This document shows positions 22,839 to 31,757 of a DNA stretch of 43,436 bases, piece by piece. Under the pieces are notes generated by a model. That model worked only from the letters and a program-made list of their open reading frames with translations, was not told the DNA's origin and made no database searches. Numbering within the stretch: position 1 is the first letter of the stretch; every line of letters begins with the position of its first letter. Source of the stretch: a virus; IMG/VR virus record IMGVR_UViG_3300025616_000002, positions 1 to 43,436 of that record, one strand, 5' to 3'. A program made the position numbers and the translations under genes.

Positions 22839-23116
22839 TGGCTACTGTTATGCGTACACTTGGTAGTACAAAAGCTTACGGTGGTACTTGCACTCTTAGG
22901 TTACATACACCAGCAGTAGTAGTTGGAAGTATAGACTCTAATACTCGCATAGTATCTGCGCATTTTAAAAGTAACCTTATAGAATTCACTAAGGATATTA
23001 CATTACATAACTGTGACCTATTAACTACTGATGATATACTTGATTACATTACAACTGAAATAATGGATGCAGTAATTGTAGCTCATCAAGTACGTCAAGA
23101 TAACTGGGTACATTAG
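22838..23116 (+). CDS. Small protein of unknown function (92 aa)
   Basis: A 92-residue, strand-rich protein (GGTCTLRLHTPAVVVGSIDS, then IVSAHFKSNLIEFTKDITL) followed by a helix (65-85). It is translated from a TAATG junction with the previous gene and ends two bases before the Cys-rich gene. No family recognised. Confidence 0.68.
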   Translation: MATVMRTLGSTKAYGGTCTLRLHTPAVVVGSIDSNTRIVSAHFKSNLIEFTKDITLHNCDLLTTDDILDYITTEIMDAVIVAHQVRQDNWVH

Positions 23117-23118
23117 AT

Positions 23119-23595
23119 ATGTGTAGTTGTGGTGATGGTGGAAGTACTGGTCATATGCTTAGTAGCGGTATAACTAATCGTACTAATGTAGAACAATGCC
23201 TATACATATGCCTAGCACTGTATTACCAACAGCACCATGAGCTGTACATTAACAATCATGCAGGGATAGAGCAGGTACTTAACTGCTGGTTCTATCCTTT
23301 CGTAACTGAGAGAGAGGTAACAGATGTACTTGCCCGCTATCCCACAACTAGCTATCCTGATAGCTGTGTATGTGGTAATGCTGTCAATAGCACGGGTAGT
23401 ATATTAAGGTATGAGTGCATTACTTGTGAAGGTGTACCAGATGCTAAGTACCTATACATTACACAGTATGACTTCCAGCTACTTGCTGGACACATAAATA
23501 TGCACTATAGATGCTACATGAGTATTAGCCTTGCTAGGCTTAAGAGCATACTAGCTATGGTTATATATGATTCTAATATTAATGGAGGTTTATAA
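23119..23595 (+). CDS. Cysteine-rich, possible zinc-ribbon protein
   Basis: A 158-residue protein with 10 cysteines. C83-x-C85 (SCVCGN) and C100-xx-C103 (YECITCEG) have the spacing of a four-ligand zinc ribbon; MCSCGDGG at the start may add another site. The rest is helical and Tyr-rich. It lies two bases after one gene and overlaps the start of the nuclease gene by one base (TAATG), so it may work with the nuclease. The ribosome site is weak. Metal binding is inferred from spacing only; no family recognised. Confidence 0.7.
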   Translation: MCSCGDGGSTGHMLSSGITNRTNVEQCLYICLALYYQQHHELYINNHAGIEQVLNCWFYPFVTEREVTDVLARYPTTSYPDSCVCGNAVNSTGSILRYECITCEGVPDAKYLYITQYDFQLLAGHINMHYRCYMSISLARLKSILAMVIYDSNINGGL

Positions 23596-24518
23596 TGGAT
23601 TCCCGCTTACAAAGATTAAGTTACAGCAGTACACTAACACTACATAGTTGTCCACGTAAGTACCAACTATATAAACTTGGTGCTGAACAACCAGTACGAG
23701 AAGAAAATGTAACCTTTGCTTATGGTCATGCCGTAGGTGAGGGTATTCAAAGCGTTATAGAAGGTGATACTACTGAGTACACTTACTGGCGTATGTTCCT
23801 TGCGTGGGATGCTGACTTACTAGGCGAAGAAGCACGTACTAATAAGGACTTCTTCAATGCTTGTTACGCAGTAAGTAAGTTTGCACAAGTAGCAGCTAAT
23901 ACTGAGATACGAGAGTATGAACTAGCGTATACGACAGAAGTTGATGGTAACACTAAGCCAGCAGTAGAGCTAAGTTTCAGAATAGAACTACCTGATGGTT
24001 TTACTTACATTGGCTTCGTAGATGCTGTACTTAAGCACTCAGTAACAGGTGAGCTAATGGTATTAGAACTTAAGACTACTGGACAGTACGCTGTTAATGA
24101 AGCTAGCTATAAGAACTCTAGTCAGGCTATAGGATACAGCATAGTACTGGATGCAATGGCTCCCCATGCTAGTAGTTACAAAGTGTTGTACCTGATATAT
24201 AAATCTAAGTCTCGAGAGTATGAACTTATGATGTTTAGTAAGTCATACACCCAACGTGCTATGTGGATACAACAACTACTATTCGATATAGAACTAATAG
24301 AGAAGTATGAGAACACAGGCGTGTACCCTCAGTACGGTGAAAGTTGCTTTAACTACTTTCGTGCATGTGAGTATTATGATAGTTGTAGCATGGATACCAG
24401 TAGACTTATAAGTCCACCAACTTACTACATGGATGGAGAAGTAGCACCACCAGAACCAACGTATAGCATAGAAGTAACACTTGCTATGTTAATAGACTCA
24501 CAACTAGGTAGAGCATAA
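23595..24518 (+). CDS. PD-(D/E)XK nuclease with Fe-S-type cysteines (RecB/Cas4-like)
   Basis: A 307-residue protein of the PDDEXK_1 type. Motifs: LSYSSTLTLHSCPRKYQL (8-25, C19), H45 in YGHAVGEGI, D143 in GFVDAVL, E158-x-K160 in VLELKTT, and Q177 in SQAIGYS. The C-terminal C251, C258 and C264 (ESCFNYFRACEYYDSC) with C19 make the four-cysteine set known to hold a 4Fe-4S cluster in Cas4, AddB and Exo5 nucleases, though here the first spacing is x6 rather than the usual x2. It would resect or process DNA ends. One-base overlaps join it to the Cys-rich gene and to the ATPase that follows. Confidence 0.88.
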   Translation: MDSRLQRLSYSSTLTLHSCPRKYQLYKLGAEQPVREENVTFAYGHAVGEGIQSVIEGDTTEYTYWRMFLAWDADLLGEEARTNKDFFNACYAVSKFAQVAANTEIREYELAYTTEVDGNTKPAVELSFRIELPDGFTYIGFVDAVLKHSVTGELMVLELKTTGQYAVNEASYKNSSQAIGYSIVLDAMAPHASSYKVLYLIYKSKSREYELMMFSKSYTQRAMWIQQLLFDIELIEKYENTGVYPQYGESCFNYFRACEYYDSCSMDTSRLISPPTYYMDGEVAPPEPTYSIEVTLAMLIDSQLGRA

Positions 24519-25633
24519 TGAGACTAACAGATAAGAAGGCAGTAACAACTCAACGTGTGCTAGTATATGGCGCACCTAAGTCAGGTAAGACACAGTTAGT
24601 AGGAGAACTTGCAGAGAAGTTTAACTTACTATGGTTTGACTGTGAACAAGGTTGGAGTACATTACTTAAGTTACCTACAGCATGGCAAGAACGTATTGAT
24701 ATTATCAGTGTGCCTGATAGTCGTGTGTTTCCTATTGCAGCTGAGACTTGGAGTAAGGTTATCAAGGGAAGTAAAGTAGCTATCTGTGAGGAGCATGGTA
24801 AGGTAAGTTGTCTTACATGCAAGAAGGATAATAAACCTAGCGAGGAAGTGGAACTGGGTATTCTTGGCGCAGATACCATCGTAGTATTTGACTCACTAAC
24901 ACAGCTTACTAATAGCTTCATTAGCCATATCACTAAGAACCAACCTGAAGATTATAAGCTCCAGCTAGATGACTGGGGTAACTTACGGGTACTGGTAGAT
25001 AAGTTCCTAAGTCAAGTGCAAGCAGCAGGGTTTAATATAGTATGTATTACTCACGAAGAGGAAGTAGAAATGGAGGATGGTAGAAAGAAGATAGTACCAG
25101 TCTCAGGCTCTAGTAAGTCAAGTCGTAATACTGCTAAGTACTTCGATACCATCGTGTACTGCGATGTTAAGAACAAGAAACACATATTCAGTAGTACTAC
25201 AACCAGTATAAATGGGGTAATTACAGGCAGTAGAACTGGTCAAGTACTAGATGATATGAAAGTACCTACGTTACTAGAAGTATTTACTGGTACTGGAGCT
25301 GTTCATGTACCGCCTGTAGCTGGAGCTGGTATGGAAGTACTTAAGTTATCAGGTACAATGCGTGAGATACCTATAGTTCGTGAGATACCACTAGCTACAG
25401 AACAAGAAGTACAAGCAGTAGTTGATGCGGTACTTACACCACTTACACAGCTTACACCTAAACTAACTCAAGGTGATGCCGCTATTGAAGCACTAGCAGT
25501 ACGTAGACAAGACCCAGTAGTAGCTGCTGTATCAGCTGAGATAGAACTAGCAGACCAAGCTGCTCCACTTAGTGCTAAGCAAAGACTTGAAGCTATACTT
25601 GCTAAGCAACGCGCAAAGAAAGAAGGATTGTAA
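24518..25633 (+). CDS. Sak4-like RecA-fold ATPase with zinc insert
   Basis: A 371-residue protein with Walker A GAPKSGKT (18-25), an acidic DCEQGW (41-46), Walker B IVVFDS (121-126) and CITHEEE (about 179-185). A CxxH-x4-CxxC insert (C90, H93, C98, C101) has zinc-finger spacing. SGSSKSSRNTAKYFDTIVYC follows. This is the AAA_24 / Sak4 pattern: phage single-strand annealing or recombination ATPases acting with a ssDNA-binding protein. Residues 255-371 are Ala/Glu/Val-rich, partly disordered. It overlaps the nuclease gene by one base, and the candidate ssDNA-binding gene is two genes downstream, a common recombination cassette. Confidence 0.87.
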   Translation: MRLTDKKAVTTQRVLVYGAPKSGKTQLVGELAEKFNLLWFDCEQGWSTLLKLPTAWQERIDIISVPDSRVFPIAAETWSKVIKGSKVAICEEHGKVSCLTCKKDNKPSEEVELGILGADTIVVFDSLTQLTNSFISHITKNQPEDYKLQLDDWGNLRVLVDKFLSQVQAAGFNIVCITHEEEVEMEDGRKKIVPVSGSSKSSRNTAKYFDTIVYCDVKNKKHIFSSTTTSINGVITGSRTGQVLDDMKVPTLLEVFTGTGAVHVPPVAGAGMEVLKLSGTMREIPIVREIPLATEQEVQAVVDAVLTPLTQLTPKLTQGDAAIEALAVRRQDPVVAAVSAEIELADQAAPLSAKQRLEAILAKQRAKKEGL

Positions 25634-25636
25634 GCT

Positions 25637-26143
25637 ATGAGTGCAAGTAACAATAGTAACAGCACTGAAGGTAACACACTATCTGCGGCTAATCCACAAG
25701 AGTTTAACCCAGTAGTAGCTAAGCCTTGGACTAATGATGCCGTACTTACCACCAACAGTGGTATCACTGGTATAACTGGTGCTACTGAAGAACTGTGGGA
25801 GGAAGCTGGTACTACAGAAAAATTAGAGCTTGACAACATTGATTCGTTTAGTATAAACTGTAGTTCAAATCAGATAGAAGCAGTATTAGCTGACAGAGAA
25901 AGCACCTACGGTAACTACGCTGAAGGAGCTAAGTTAGCACGTACTATCAAGTTAGCTATGCAGACTGGTAAGAACTGGAACTTACTTAGTGCCAGCCAAG
26001 AGTATGCTCTGGACATGGTATCTAATAAGATTGCTAGGATACTTAACGGTGATGTTTGCCACCTTGATAGCTGGGTAGATATTGCAGGTTATGCTACGTT
26101 AGTAGCCAGTGAGTTAAGTAATACTTCAGATGATTTGAGATAA
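25637..26143 (+). CDS. DUF6378-like protein
   Basis: A 168-residue protein. Residues 1-75 are low-complexity (Asn/Ser/Thr). Residues 78-162 match the DUF6378 pattern: RESTYGNYAEGAKLA (88-101), LDMVSNKIARILNG (125-138) and LDSWVDIAGYATLVASEL (143-160). This family is common in phage DNA-metabolism clusters and resembles MazG-type helical pyrophosphohydrolases, but I know of no proven reaction. It follows the ATPase by three bases, with AAGGATTGTAAGCT before the ATG. The long disordered start is unusual for the family. Confidence 0.78.
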   Translation: MSASNNSNSTEGNTLSAANPQEFNPVVAKPWTNDAVLTTNSGITGITGATEELWEEAGTTEKLELDNIDSFSINCSSNQIEAVLADRESTYGNYAEGAKLARTIKLAMQTGKNWNLLSASQEYALDMVSNKIARILNGDVCHLDSWVDIAGYATLVASELSNTSDDLR

Positions 26144-26242
26144 GTTCCCTAAGCCAAGGGTAGTAAGTAAGCACATAACGTACATTAGTACATAACTTTA
26201 GTTATAACAATATAACTTATATATAATATAGGAACTAACAAC

Positions 26243-26668
26243 ATGTCATTATTAGATGCAATTTTAGATACAGAATTAGACGACTTAGCTGATTTACCTG
26301 AGTTCGTAGTACCACCTGCTGGAGCTTACTCTGCTACTATCATCTCTTTAGAAGAGAAGTTAATTGGCGAGCATCCTTCTTTGGAAGTACGTTTCCGTCT
26401 TAATGAAACTCTGGAACTACAGAACCCTAACGATACACCAATATCAGATGGTACTGAAACATCCATTGCTTACATGCTAGACAATGAGTTCGGAGTTGGT
26501 AAGTTCAAAGCCTTCATCAGACCTATTGCTCAACACTATAACATCAACGGTACTCGTGAAGCTGTTGAAGCTGCTAAAGGTACTGATATAATGCTAGTAA
26601 CAAAGATTCGTATGAACAAAGAGAAGACTCAGTCCTATCTTGATGTTCATAAGGTTGAAGTTATCTAA
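26243..26668 (+). CDS. Candidate ssDNA-binding protein
   Basis: A 141-residue acidic protein. Residues 25-95 alternate strands (GAYSATIISLEEK, LEVRFRLNETLEL, TETSIAYML) and end in a strand (DIMLVTKIRMNKEKTQSYLD) in a pattern consistent with an OB fold. I recall similar proteins beside Sak4-type ATPases in podoviruses, often annotated as ssDNA-binding. An acidic start (DTELDDLADLPEF) is notable, since SSBs usually carry such tails at the C-terminus. TAGGAACTAACAAC precedes the ATG. Role inferred from pattern and position. Confidence 0.65.
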   Translation: MSLLDAILDTELDDLADLPEFVVPPAGAYSATIISLEEKLIGEHPSLEVRFRLNETLELQNPNDTPISDGTETSIAYMLDNEFGVGKFKAFIRPIAQHYNINGTREAVEAAKGTDIMLVTKIRMNKEKTQSYLDVHKVEVI

Positions 26669-26778
26669 GTACATAGGTTACTTGAAGTAAGTACTGTGAA
26701 CTAAGCTAGGTTTGATAGGAAGGGTAACTGGCCTAGATTAGACGAGTACTTACTGATAGTTACATGCATGTATTAAAC

Positions 26779-26814
26779 TAGCTCTATTGCTGTAAAAGGT
26801 AGTAGGGCTATTTT
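26779..26814 (+). terminator. Possible terminator before the DNA polymerase gene
   Basis: A 13-position stem with several G-U pairs (26779-26791 with 26798-26810) around GTAAAA, followed by TTTTAG. The T-run is short and the stem weak, so termination would be partial. Confidence 0.45.
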
Positions 26815-26886
26815 AGTATTAGCTCCATAGAAATGCGCGTAAATACTAACACAAGATAACAGCTACACAATAACAAGGATACTAAT

Positions 26887-29160
26887 ATGAACTTACTATT
26901 TCTGGGTACTTCAGAGGATGTACCTTACATGCCTAGACTCAAAGGTTGTCTAAAACATGTAGGTAGTACGTACTTACTTACTGAACCAATCAGTACACTG
27001 TACGAACTAATAGCGTATTGTAATAAACGTAAGGTAACAGGGATACTTAGTACACGGAGTGACGTGTTGGCTAAGCTAACTTATGACCCTAACGATGCAG
27101 TTGAGTATAAGAAAGATGGCACACCTAAGAAGTTAAAACTTCCCAGTGTTGATAACTACGCAGGTAGTATGTTCACTGTAGGTGAGGATACAGGCATAGA
27201 ATTGGTAGTAGTAAATCCACTTAAACAATTACTTACTGTACCATTTGGCGACTTCATGCTAACTAGGTATGCCAGTAAGTTAATAGCTAAAGATAACTGG
27301 TATCAAGCTACTGACTTCAGTTGGGAGATAGTAACTCCTAAGACTGCGGCTGATTACCTAGAACTATTCGCTACAGCAGACCTAATAGCACTTGATATTG
27401 AAACTGTAAGTACTCCTATTCCAGCCATAACTTGCGTAGGTTACTGCGGTGTATGGTACGATGTTGCCTCTGCCTCATACCATAGTCATAGTATAGTTAT
27501 ACCATGCACTGATGATTACTTACATGAGTACATTCGTAAGTTTAATGCATTACCTGTACCTAAAGTAATGCAGAATGGTAAGTACGATATAGCTTATCTT
27601 GCTAGGTTTAATGCTCCAGTAAGTCATTGGTTCTGGGATACAGCTACTATGCAACATTGTTGGTATAGCGAACTACCTAAGGACTTAGGTACACTAGCAG
27701 CGTTTTATATACGTGAAGCTAGATATTGGAAAGGAGAAGCTAAGTACCTTAGTACTGACATTGAAAGATATTATCTATATAATGCTAAAGATACTTGGAA
27801 CACAGCTAACGTAGCTATGGCTTGGATACTGGAAGCACCTAAGTGGGCTAAGGATAACTACCTTATGGAGTTTCCACTTAACTATCCTTGTCATCTTAGT
27901 GAACTTACTGGTGTGCGTGCTGATGTGTGCTTACTTGCAGATGCTAGACGTGTTCAGGAAGCTGTAGTTGAAGACCAGTTACAAGTACTACGTGTAATGA
28001 CTGATAGTGTTGGATTTAATCCTAACTCACCAGTACAAGTTAAAAAACTGTTGCAAGTACTGGGTTGTGGTGACCTTACTTCCAGTGATGATGCGAGTCT
28101 TACTAAGGCAAGTTTCCGCCACCCACTTAACGCATTGATACTAAGTAAAATAACTAAGATACGTAAAGCGCGTAAACTTATAAGTACTTACTTAGATGAA
28201 AGTAAGTTGTTTCGGGGCAGAGTACTGTACTCCTTAGTACCACATGGTACTGATACTGGTAGGCTTGCATCGAGAGAACACCACTTCTGGTGTGGTTTAC
28301 AGATACAGAACATACCAAGAGGCAAAGGTGCTGGTACAGTTAAGTCCTATATGGTAGCTGATACTGGCTTCCTTATGGCAGAAGCTGACTTTGCACAGGC
28401 AGAGAGTCGTGGTACTGGATACATTAGTGGAGACATTAATTTAATAGAAGCTGTGGAAAGTGATAGAGACTTTCACGGCATCAATGCAAGTAAGTTCTTT
28501 GGTATACCTTACGAAGAAATAGTAGATACCAACGGCAAAACTATTAACAAAGAACTACGCGACCTTAGTAAGCGTACTAACCATGGAGCTAACTATAACA
28601 TGGGAGACTTTGTTATGTTAGAAACTATGGGAGAAGCTAACGTAGCTAAAGCTAAACGGTTACTAGGACTTAATAAGCTATGGTCTCTTAAGCAAGTATG
28701 TCAGCACTTACTAGACCAGTTTGCTAAGACTTACCCAAGAGTTAAGAACGATTACCAGACTTATGTTAAGTACCAAGTAGGTCTAAGTAAGATGCTTACA
28801 GGTGCTACTGGTTGGACTAGATACTGCTTTGGTAAGCCTAACCTTAACAAACCAGCACTTAACGCTTATGTAGCTCATTGCCCACAAAGTCTTAATGCAA
28901 TGATACTTAACAAAGCTTACATGAAAGTGTTCTATGAGATATGGTTACTTAATCATGATAACTTTAAACTATGTGCGCAAGTACATGATAGTATATTGTT
29001 TCAATACCGTATAGGTCATGAGTATCTAATAGATATGGTTAAAGCTTGTATGGAAATACCAACAGAAGTTACTGATATAAGTGGCACTACTAGAACTATG
29101 CTTGTACCTGTAGATATTAACGCTGGCCTTACTAGCTGGGGAGATAAGAAAAATGAATAA
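26887..29160 (+). CDS. DNA polymerase I (family A) with 3'-5' exonuclease domain
   Basis: A 757-residue replicative polymerase. Exonuclease motifs: ALDIET (D170, E172), MQNGKYDIAYL (N230, D234) and YYLYNAKDTW (Y298, D302). Polymerase motifs: TGRLASREHHFWCGLQIQNIP (457-477, quoted in part), A AEADFAQAESR (D501), B RDLSKRTNHGANY (558-570), and C QVHDSI (H700, D701). Motif C has S in place of the usual E. Residues 1-145 are an extra N-terminal region without clear homology. No 5'-3' nuclease domain is present, as in T7 polymerase. AAGGATACTAAT precedes the ATG. It would copy the phage genome with the nearby helicases. Confidence 0.95.
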   Translation: MNLLFLGTSEDVPYMPRLKGCLKHVGSTYLLTEPISTLYELIAYCNKRKVTGILSTRSDVLAKLTYDPNDAVEYKKDGTPKKLKLPSVDNYAGSMFTVGEDTGIELVVVNPLKQLLTVPFGDFMLTRYASKLIAKDNWYQATDFSWEIVTPKTAADYLELFATADLIALDIETVSTPIPAITCVGYCGVWYDVASASYHSHSIVIPCTDDYLHEYIRKFNALPVPKVMQNGKYDIAYLARFNAPVSHWFWDTATMQHCWYSELPKDLGTLAAFYIREARYWKGEAKYLSTDIERYYLYNAKDTWNTANVAMAWILEAPKWAKDNYLMEFPLNYPCHLSELTGVRADVCLLADARRVQEAVVEDQLQVLRVMTDSVGFNPNSPVQVKKLLQVLGCGDLTSSDDASLTKASFRHPLNALILSKITKIRKARKLISTYLDESKLFRGRVLYSLVPHGTDTGRLASREHHFWCGLQIQNIPRGKGAGTVKSYMVADTGFLMAEADFAQAESRGTGYISGDINLIEAVESDRDFHGINASKFFGIPYEEIVDTNGKTINKELRDLSKRTNHGANYNMGDFVMLETMGEANVAKAKRLLGLNKLWSLKQVCQHLLDQFAKTYPRVKNDYQTYVKYQVGLSKMLTGATGWTRYCFGKPNLNKPALNAYVAHCPQSLNAMILNKAYMKVFYEIWLLNHDNFKLCAQVHDSILFQYRIGHEYLIDMVKACMEIPTEVTDISGTTRTMLVPVDINAGLTSWGDKKNE

Positions 29161-29177
29161 CATAGGAGTAAGCTAAC

Positions 29178-29405
29178 ATGCTAACAAAGATACTAGATAA
29201 GTTAAATGAACTTAAACAAGATGCTAATGATGCACGTGCGGCTCAACTATTGGAACTAACACCCATACCAAGTACTACTTATCACGAAGTAGCAGAGGTG
29301 CTGGTAATAGATGGAAACACTTATACAAGTTGGGCGCACCAAGTAGCTGCAACTAGGAGGATACCAGATGGTAAACATATCTTATATATCAGAGAAGTTA
29401 GTTAG
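29178..29405 (+). CDS. Small protein overlapping the DUF3987 gene, unknown function
   Basis: A 75-residue protein with a charged helix (LTKILDKLNELKQDANDARA), then strands (EVAEVLVIDGNTYTSW, GKHILYIREV). CAGGAGTAAGCTAAC precedes the ATG. Its last 38 bases are shared in another frame with the start of the DUF3987-like gene, whose AGGAGG lies inside this gene, implying translational coupling. No family recognised. Confidence 0.68.
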   Translation: MLTKILDKLNELKQDANDARAAQLLELTPIPSTTYHEVAEVLVIDGNTYTSWAHQVAATRRIPDGKHILYIREVS

Positions 29406-30684
29406 TACTGGTACTGAAGATAAACCTGATGACTTCTTTGACATATATGCTAACTATGTAACAGATACAGAGAGTACTTATACTTACCATCGTTGGTGTG
29501 CTATTAGTGCTATAGGTGCAATGCTCGGCAGGAACTACTTCTTCCAGCATGGACACTTTACTGTGTATCCTAACATGTATATTATGTTACTTGGCAAAGC
29601 TGGAGATAGAAAGTCTAGTGCAATTAAAATAGCTAAGAAGTTAGTACGTACTACTGGCTATGCTTTTATTGCACCTGATAAGACCAGCAAAGAGAAGTTC
29701 TTACTTGACCTTAATGACCAAGTAGAAATAGAGGCAAGCGATGTATTAGATACTAACTTGTGGGGTGATATGGCTACTAACATGGCAACCAAGCCACCAG
29801 TAGAAAGCTATATTGCAGCAGATGAGTTTAATGACTTCATAGGTAATGGTAATATAGACTTCATATCATTACTTGGAAGCTTTTGGGATTACGATGATGT
29901 GTATCAGAACAAGATTAAAAATGGTAAGTCAGTATGTGTACCTTATCCTACTATTAGTATCCTTGGAGGTAATACTCCTACGGGATTCGCTCTTGCATTT
30001 CCAACACAAGTACTAGAACAAGGGTTCTTCAGTAGGTTACTTCTTATATACGGAGAGCCTACTGGTAGGAAGATAACATTCCCAGAACCTCCGTGTCCTT
30101 TACAGCGTGATGCACTAGTACTATACTTACAACGTATAAGAAGAGAAGTAGTCGGGCCAGCTAAGGTAACTAAGGAAGCCTCATTACTACTAGATAAGTT
30201 ATATAAAACATGGGAAGGTATGGAGGATGTTAGGTTTGATAGTTACGCTAACCGTAGATTTACTCATTTACTTAAGCTATGTCTTATTCATAGTGCCGCA
30301 AGACTTAGTACTACCATTACTGCTAACGATGTTATTTATGCTAATACAGTACTTACACATACTGAACATCTAATGCCTAAAGCTTTAGGTGAGTTTGGTA
30401 AGTCTAGACATAGTGATATAGTACATAAAATTATGATGATACTTGATAAGTCTAATGTACCTATACCGCCTAAGGATATAATAACAGCTATCCATAGCGA
30501 CATAGATAACATCAATGTAGCAGTAGAACTTATTAAGGGGCTTCAGGCGGCAGGTAAGATAATACAAGTAAGTTCAGTAGGTAACATGCAAGGCGGGTAC
30601 ATGGTTAAACGTAGAATACGAAGAGAACAAGATAGTGATACATTTGATATCACGTTACTAACAGAAGAAGAAAGGAACTATTAA
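29368..30684 (+). CDS. DUF3987-like replicative ATPase (putative helicase)
   Basis: A 438-residue P-loop protein. FFDIYANYVTDTESTYTYHR and WCAISAIGAMLGRN (23-55) precede Walker A GKAGDRKSS (76-84). YIAADEF (D152, E153) is a Walker B, and ISILGGNTPTGF a sensor-like strand. Residues about 348-400 (HSDIVHKIMMILDKSNVPIP, then KDIITAIHSD) look like a winged helix. DUF3987 proteins are found with phage polymerases and are thought to act as primase-helicase ATPases. No primase (TOPRIM) domain was seen in it or nearby. Start chosen for the AGGAGG 7 bases upstream, despite the 38-base overlap with the previous gene. Confidence 0.82.
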   Translation: MVNISYISEKLVSTGTEDKPDDFFDIYANYVTDTESTYTYHRWCAISAIGAMLGRNYFFQHGHFTVYPNMYIMLLGKAGDRKSSAIKIAKKLVRTTGYAFIAPDKTSKEKFLLDLNDQVEIEASDVLDTNLWGDMATNMATKPPVESYIAADEFNDFIGNGNIDFISLLGSFWDYDDVYQNKIKNGKSVCVPYPTISILGGNTPTGFALAFPTQVLEQGFFSRLLLIYGEPTGRKITFPEPPCPLQRDALVLYLQRIRREVVGPAKVTKEASLLLDKLYKTWEGMEDVRFDSYANRRFTHLLKLCLIHSAARLSTTITANDVIYANTVLTHTEHLMPKALGEFGKSRHSDIVHKIMMILDKSNVPIPPKDIITAIHSDIDNINVAVELIKGLQAAGKIIQVSSVGNMQGGYMVKRRIRREQDSDTFDITLLTEEERNY

Positions 30685-30685
30685 T

Positions 30686-31297
30686 ATGAACAATACTAAT
30701 GAACAGATAATTAATATCATGCTAGACTTGGAGACAACTGGTACTGAGCCAGGTTGTTGCATACTTAGTATCGGAGCAGTTAAGTTCTTAACTGGTGAGC
30801 TACGAGGTGCTATGGAACAAGACTACCGTAGACACTATGATACTGTATCTCATAATAGCTGCTTAGCTATTGGTCTAACTGATAGTGTAAGTACTATGCT
30901 ATGGTGGGATGGACAAGACTCTATTGCTAGGGATGAAGCCTTTAGCGGTAAGACTAATATACGAGCAGCTTTAGCTAAGTTCTCTGCATGGTATAAAGCT
31001 AGTACTGCTGACTATCAACCAGCTAACATACGATTATGGTGTAAAGGTGCAGCTTTTGATGAACCTATACTACGTGCAGCTTATGAGGTTGCTGACTTAA
31101 GTAGTATATATCCTATTAACTACCGTAGTATTATGTGCTATCGTACATTAGAAGCATTATACCCTGAGATAGTTAAGACATATCAGAGAACTGGTACTGC
31201 TCACAGTGCCATAGATGATGCTACTAACCAAGCAGGCTGCGCATCACTTATACTAAGTTATATAGAAAGTAATAAAGGAGGTAAGGTTAATGGCTAG
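30686..31297 (+). CDS. DEDDh 3'-5' exonuclease (Rv2179c-like)
   Basis: A 203-residue exonuclease-fold protein. Active-site residues: D14 and E16 in IMLDLETTGT, D125 in GAAFDEPIL, and H173-x4-D178 in TAHSAIDDATNQA. TMLWWDGQDSIARDEA and CYRTLEALYP match the Rv2179c-like family (PF16473). These enzymes trim 3' ends of DNA or RNA. AAAGGAACTATTAAT precedes the ATG, one base after the preceding stop. The polymerase has its own proofreading domain, so this one probably serves repair, recombination or RNA turnover. It overlaps the next gene by 8 bases. Confidence 0.88.
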   Translation: MNNTNEQIINIMLDLETTGTEPGCCILSIGAVKFLTGELRGAMEQDYRRHYDTVSHNSCLAIGLTDSVSTMLWWDGQDSIARDEAFSGKTNIRAALAKFSAWYKASTADYQPANIRLWCKGAAFDEPILRAAYEVADLSSIYPINYRSIMCYRTLEALYPEIVKTYQRTGTAHSAIDDATNQAGCASLILSYIESNKGGKVNG

Positions 31298-31580
31298 TTA
31301 CGATAATAATTCAAGAGCTTCTGCTAGAACTAATCGTGGTACAGAAGTACCATTCCATGAAGTACTGTTAGAACTACAGAAAGAGATACACCAGAATAAA
31401 GAGTTACAGCTTTATATGATAGAGAATGTAGCTCATAATGATGGATTTGATGATAAGTTATCTACTATTGCAGCTTACTTTAATATTGAAATGGATGGAT
31501 GGTATGTACCTATTGACGTAGCTAGGGTGTTATTAGATGAACTCAAAAAAGCAAATAGTATTATCTGGACTGCACACTAA
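31290..31580 (+). CDS. Small protein of unknown function (96 aa)
   Basis: A 96-residue, mainly helical protein (22-50: PFHEVLLELQKEIHQNKELQ, and 55-92). AAAGGAGGTAAGGTTA is a strong ribosome site before the ATG, inside the end of the exonuclease gene. Its final 44 bases overlap the zinc-ribbon gene in another frame. No family recognised. Confidence 0.7.
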   Translation: MASYDNNSRASARTNRGTEVPFHEVLLELQKEIHQNKELQLYMIENVAHNDGFDDKLSTIAAYFNIEMDGWYVPIDVARVLLDELKKANSIIWTAH

Positions 31581-31737
31581 ACCTGTTAGTAAGGCAGAAC
31601 CTATAAGTACTAAGCATTGTCCTAACTGCGGCAATACCTACTTAGGACTTATACGAACAAAGAAACTTAAGTACTGTCCTGACTGTAATACTTGGATACC
31701 TTGGAACTTAGATGAAGGTCAGCAAGTATTAGCTTAA
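31537..31737 (+). CDS. Small zinc-ribbon protein
   Basis: A 66-residue protein with a clear zinc ribbon: C28-xx-C31 (HCPNCGN) and C47-xx-C50 (YCPDCNT). A basic patch (IRTKKLK) lies between the two knuckles, as in nucleic-acid-binding ribbons. It is the last gene of the rightward block and overlaps the previous gene by 44 bases. TAGGGTGTTATTAG precedes the ATG. Candidates are a transcription or replication accessory factor. Confidence 0.75.
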   Translation: MNSKKQIVLSGLHTKPVSKAEPISTKHCPNCGNTYLGLIRTKKLKYCPDCNTWIPWNLDEGQQVLA

Positions 31738-31757
31738 TCCCGTAACATATATAAAAG

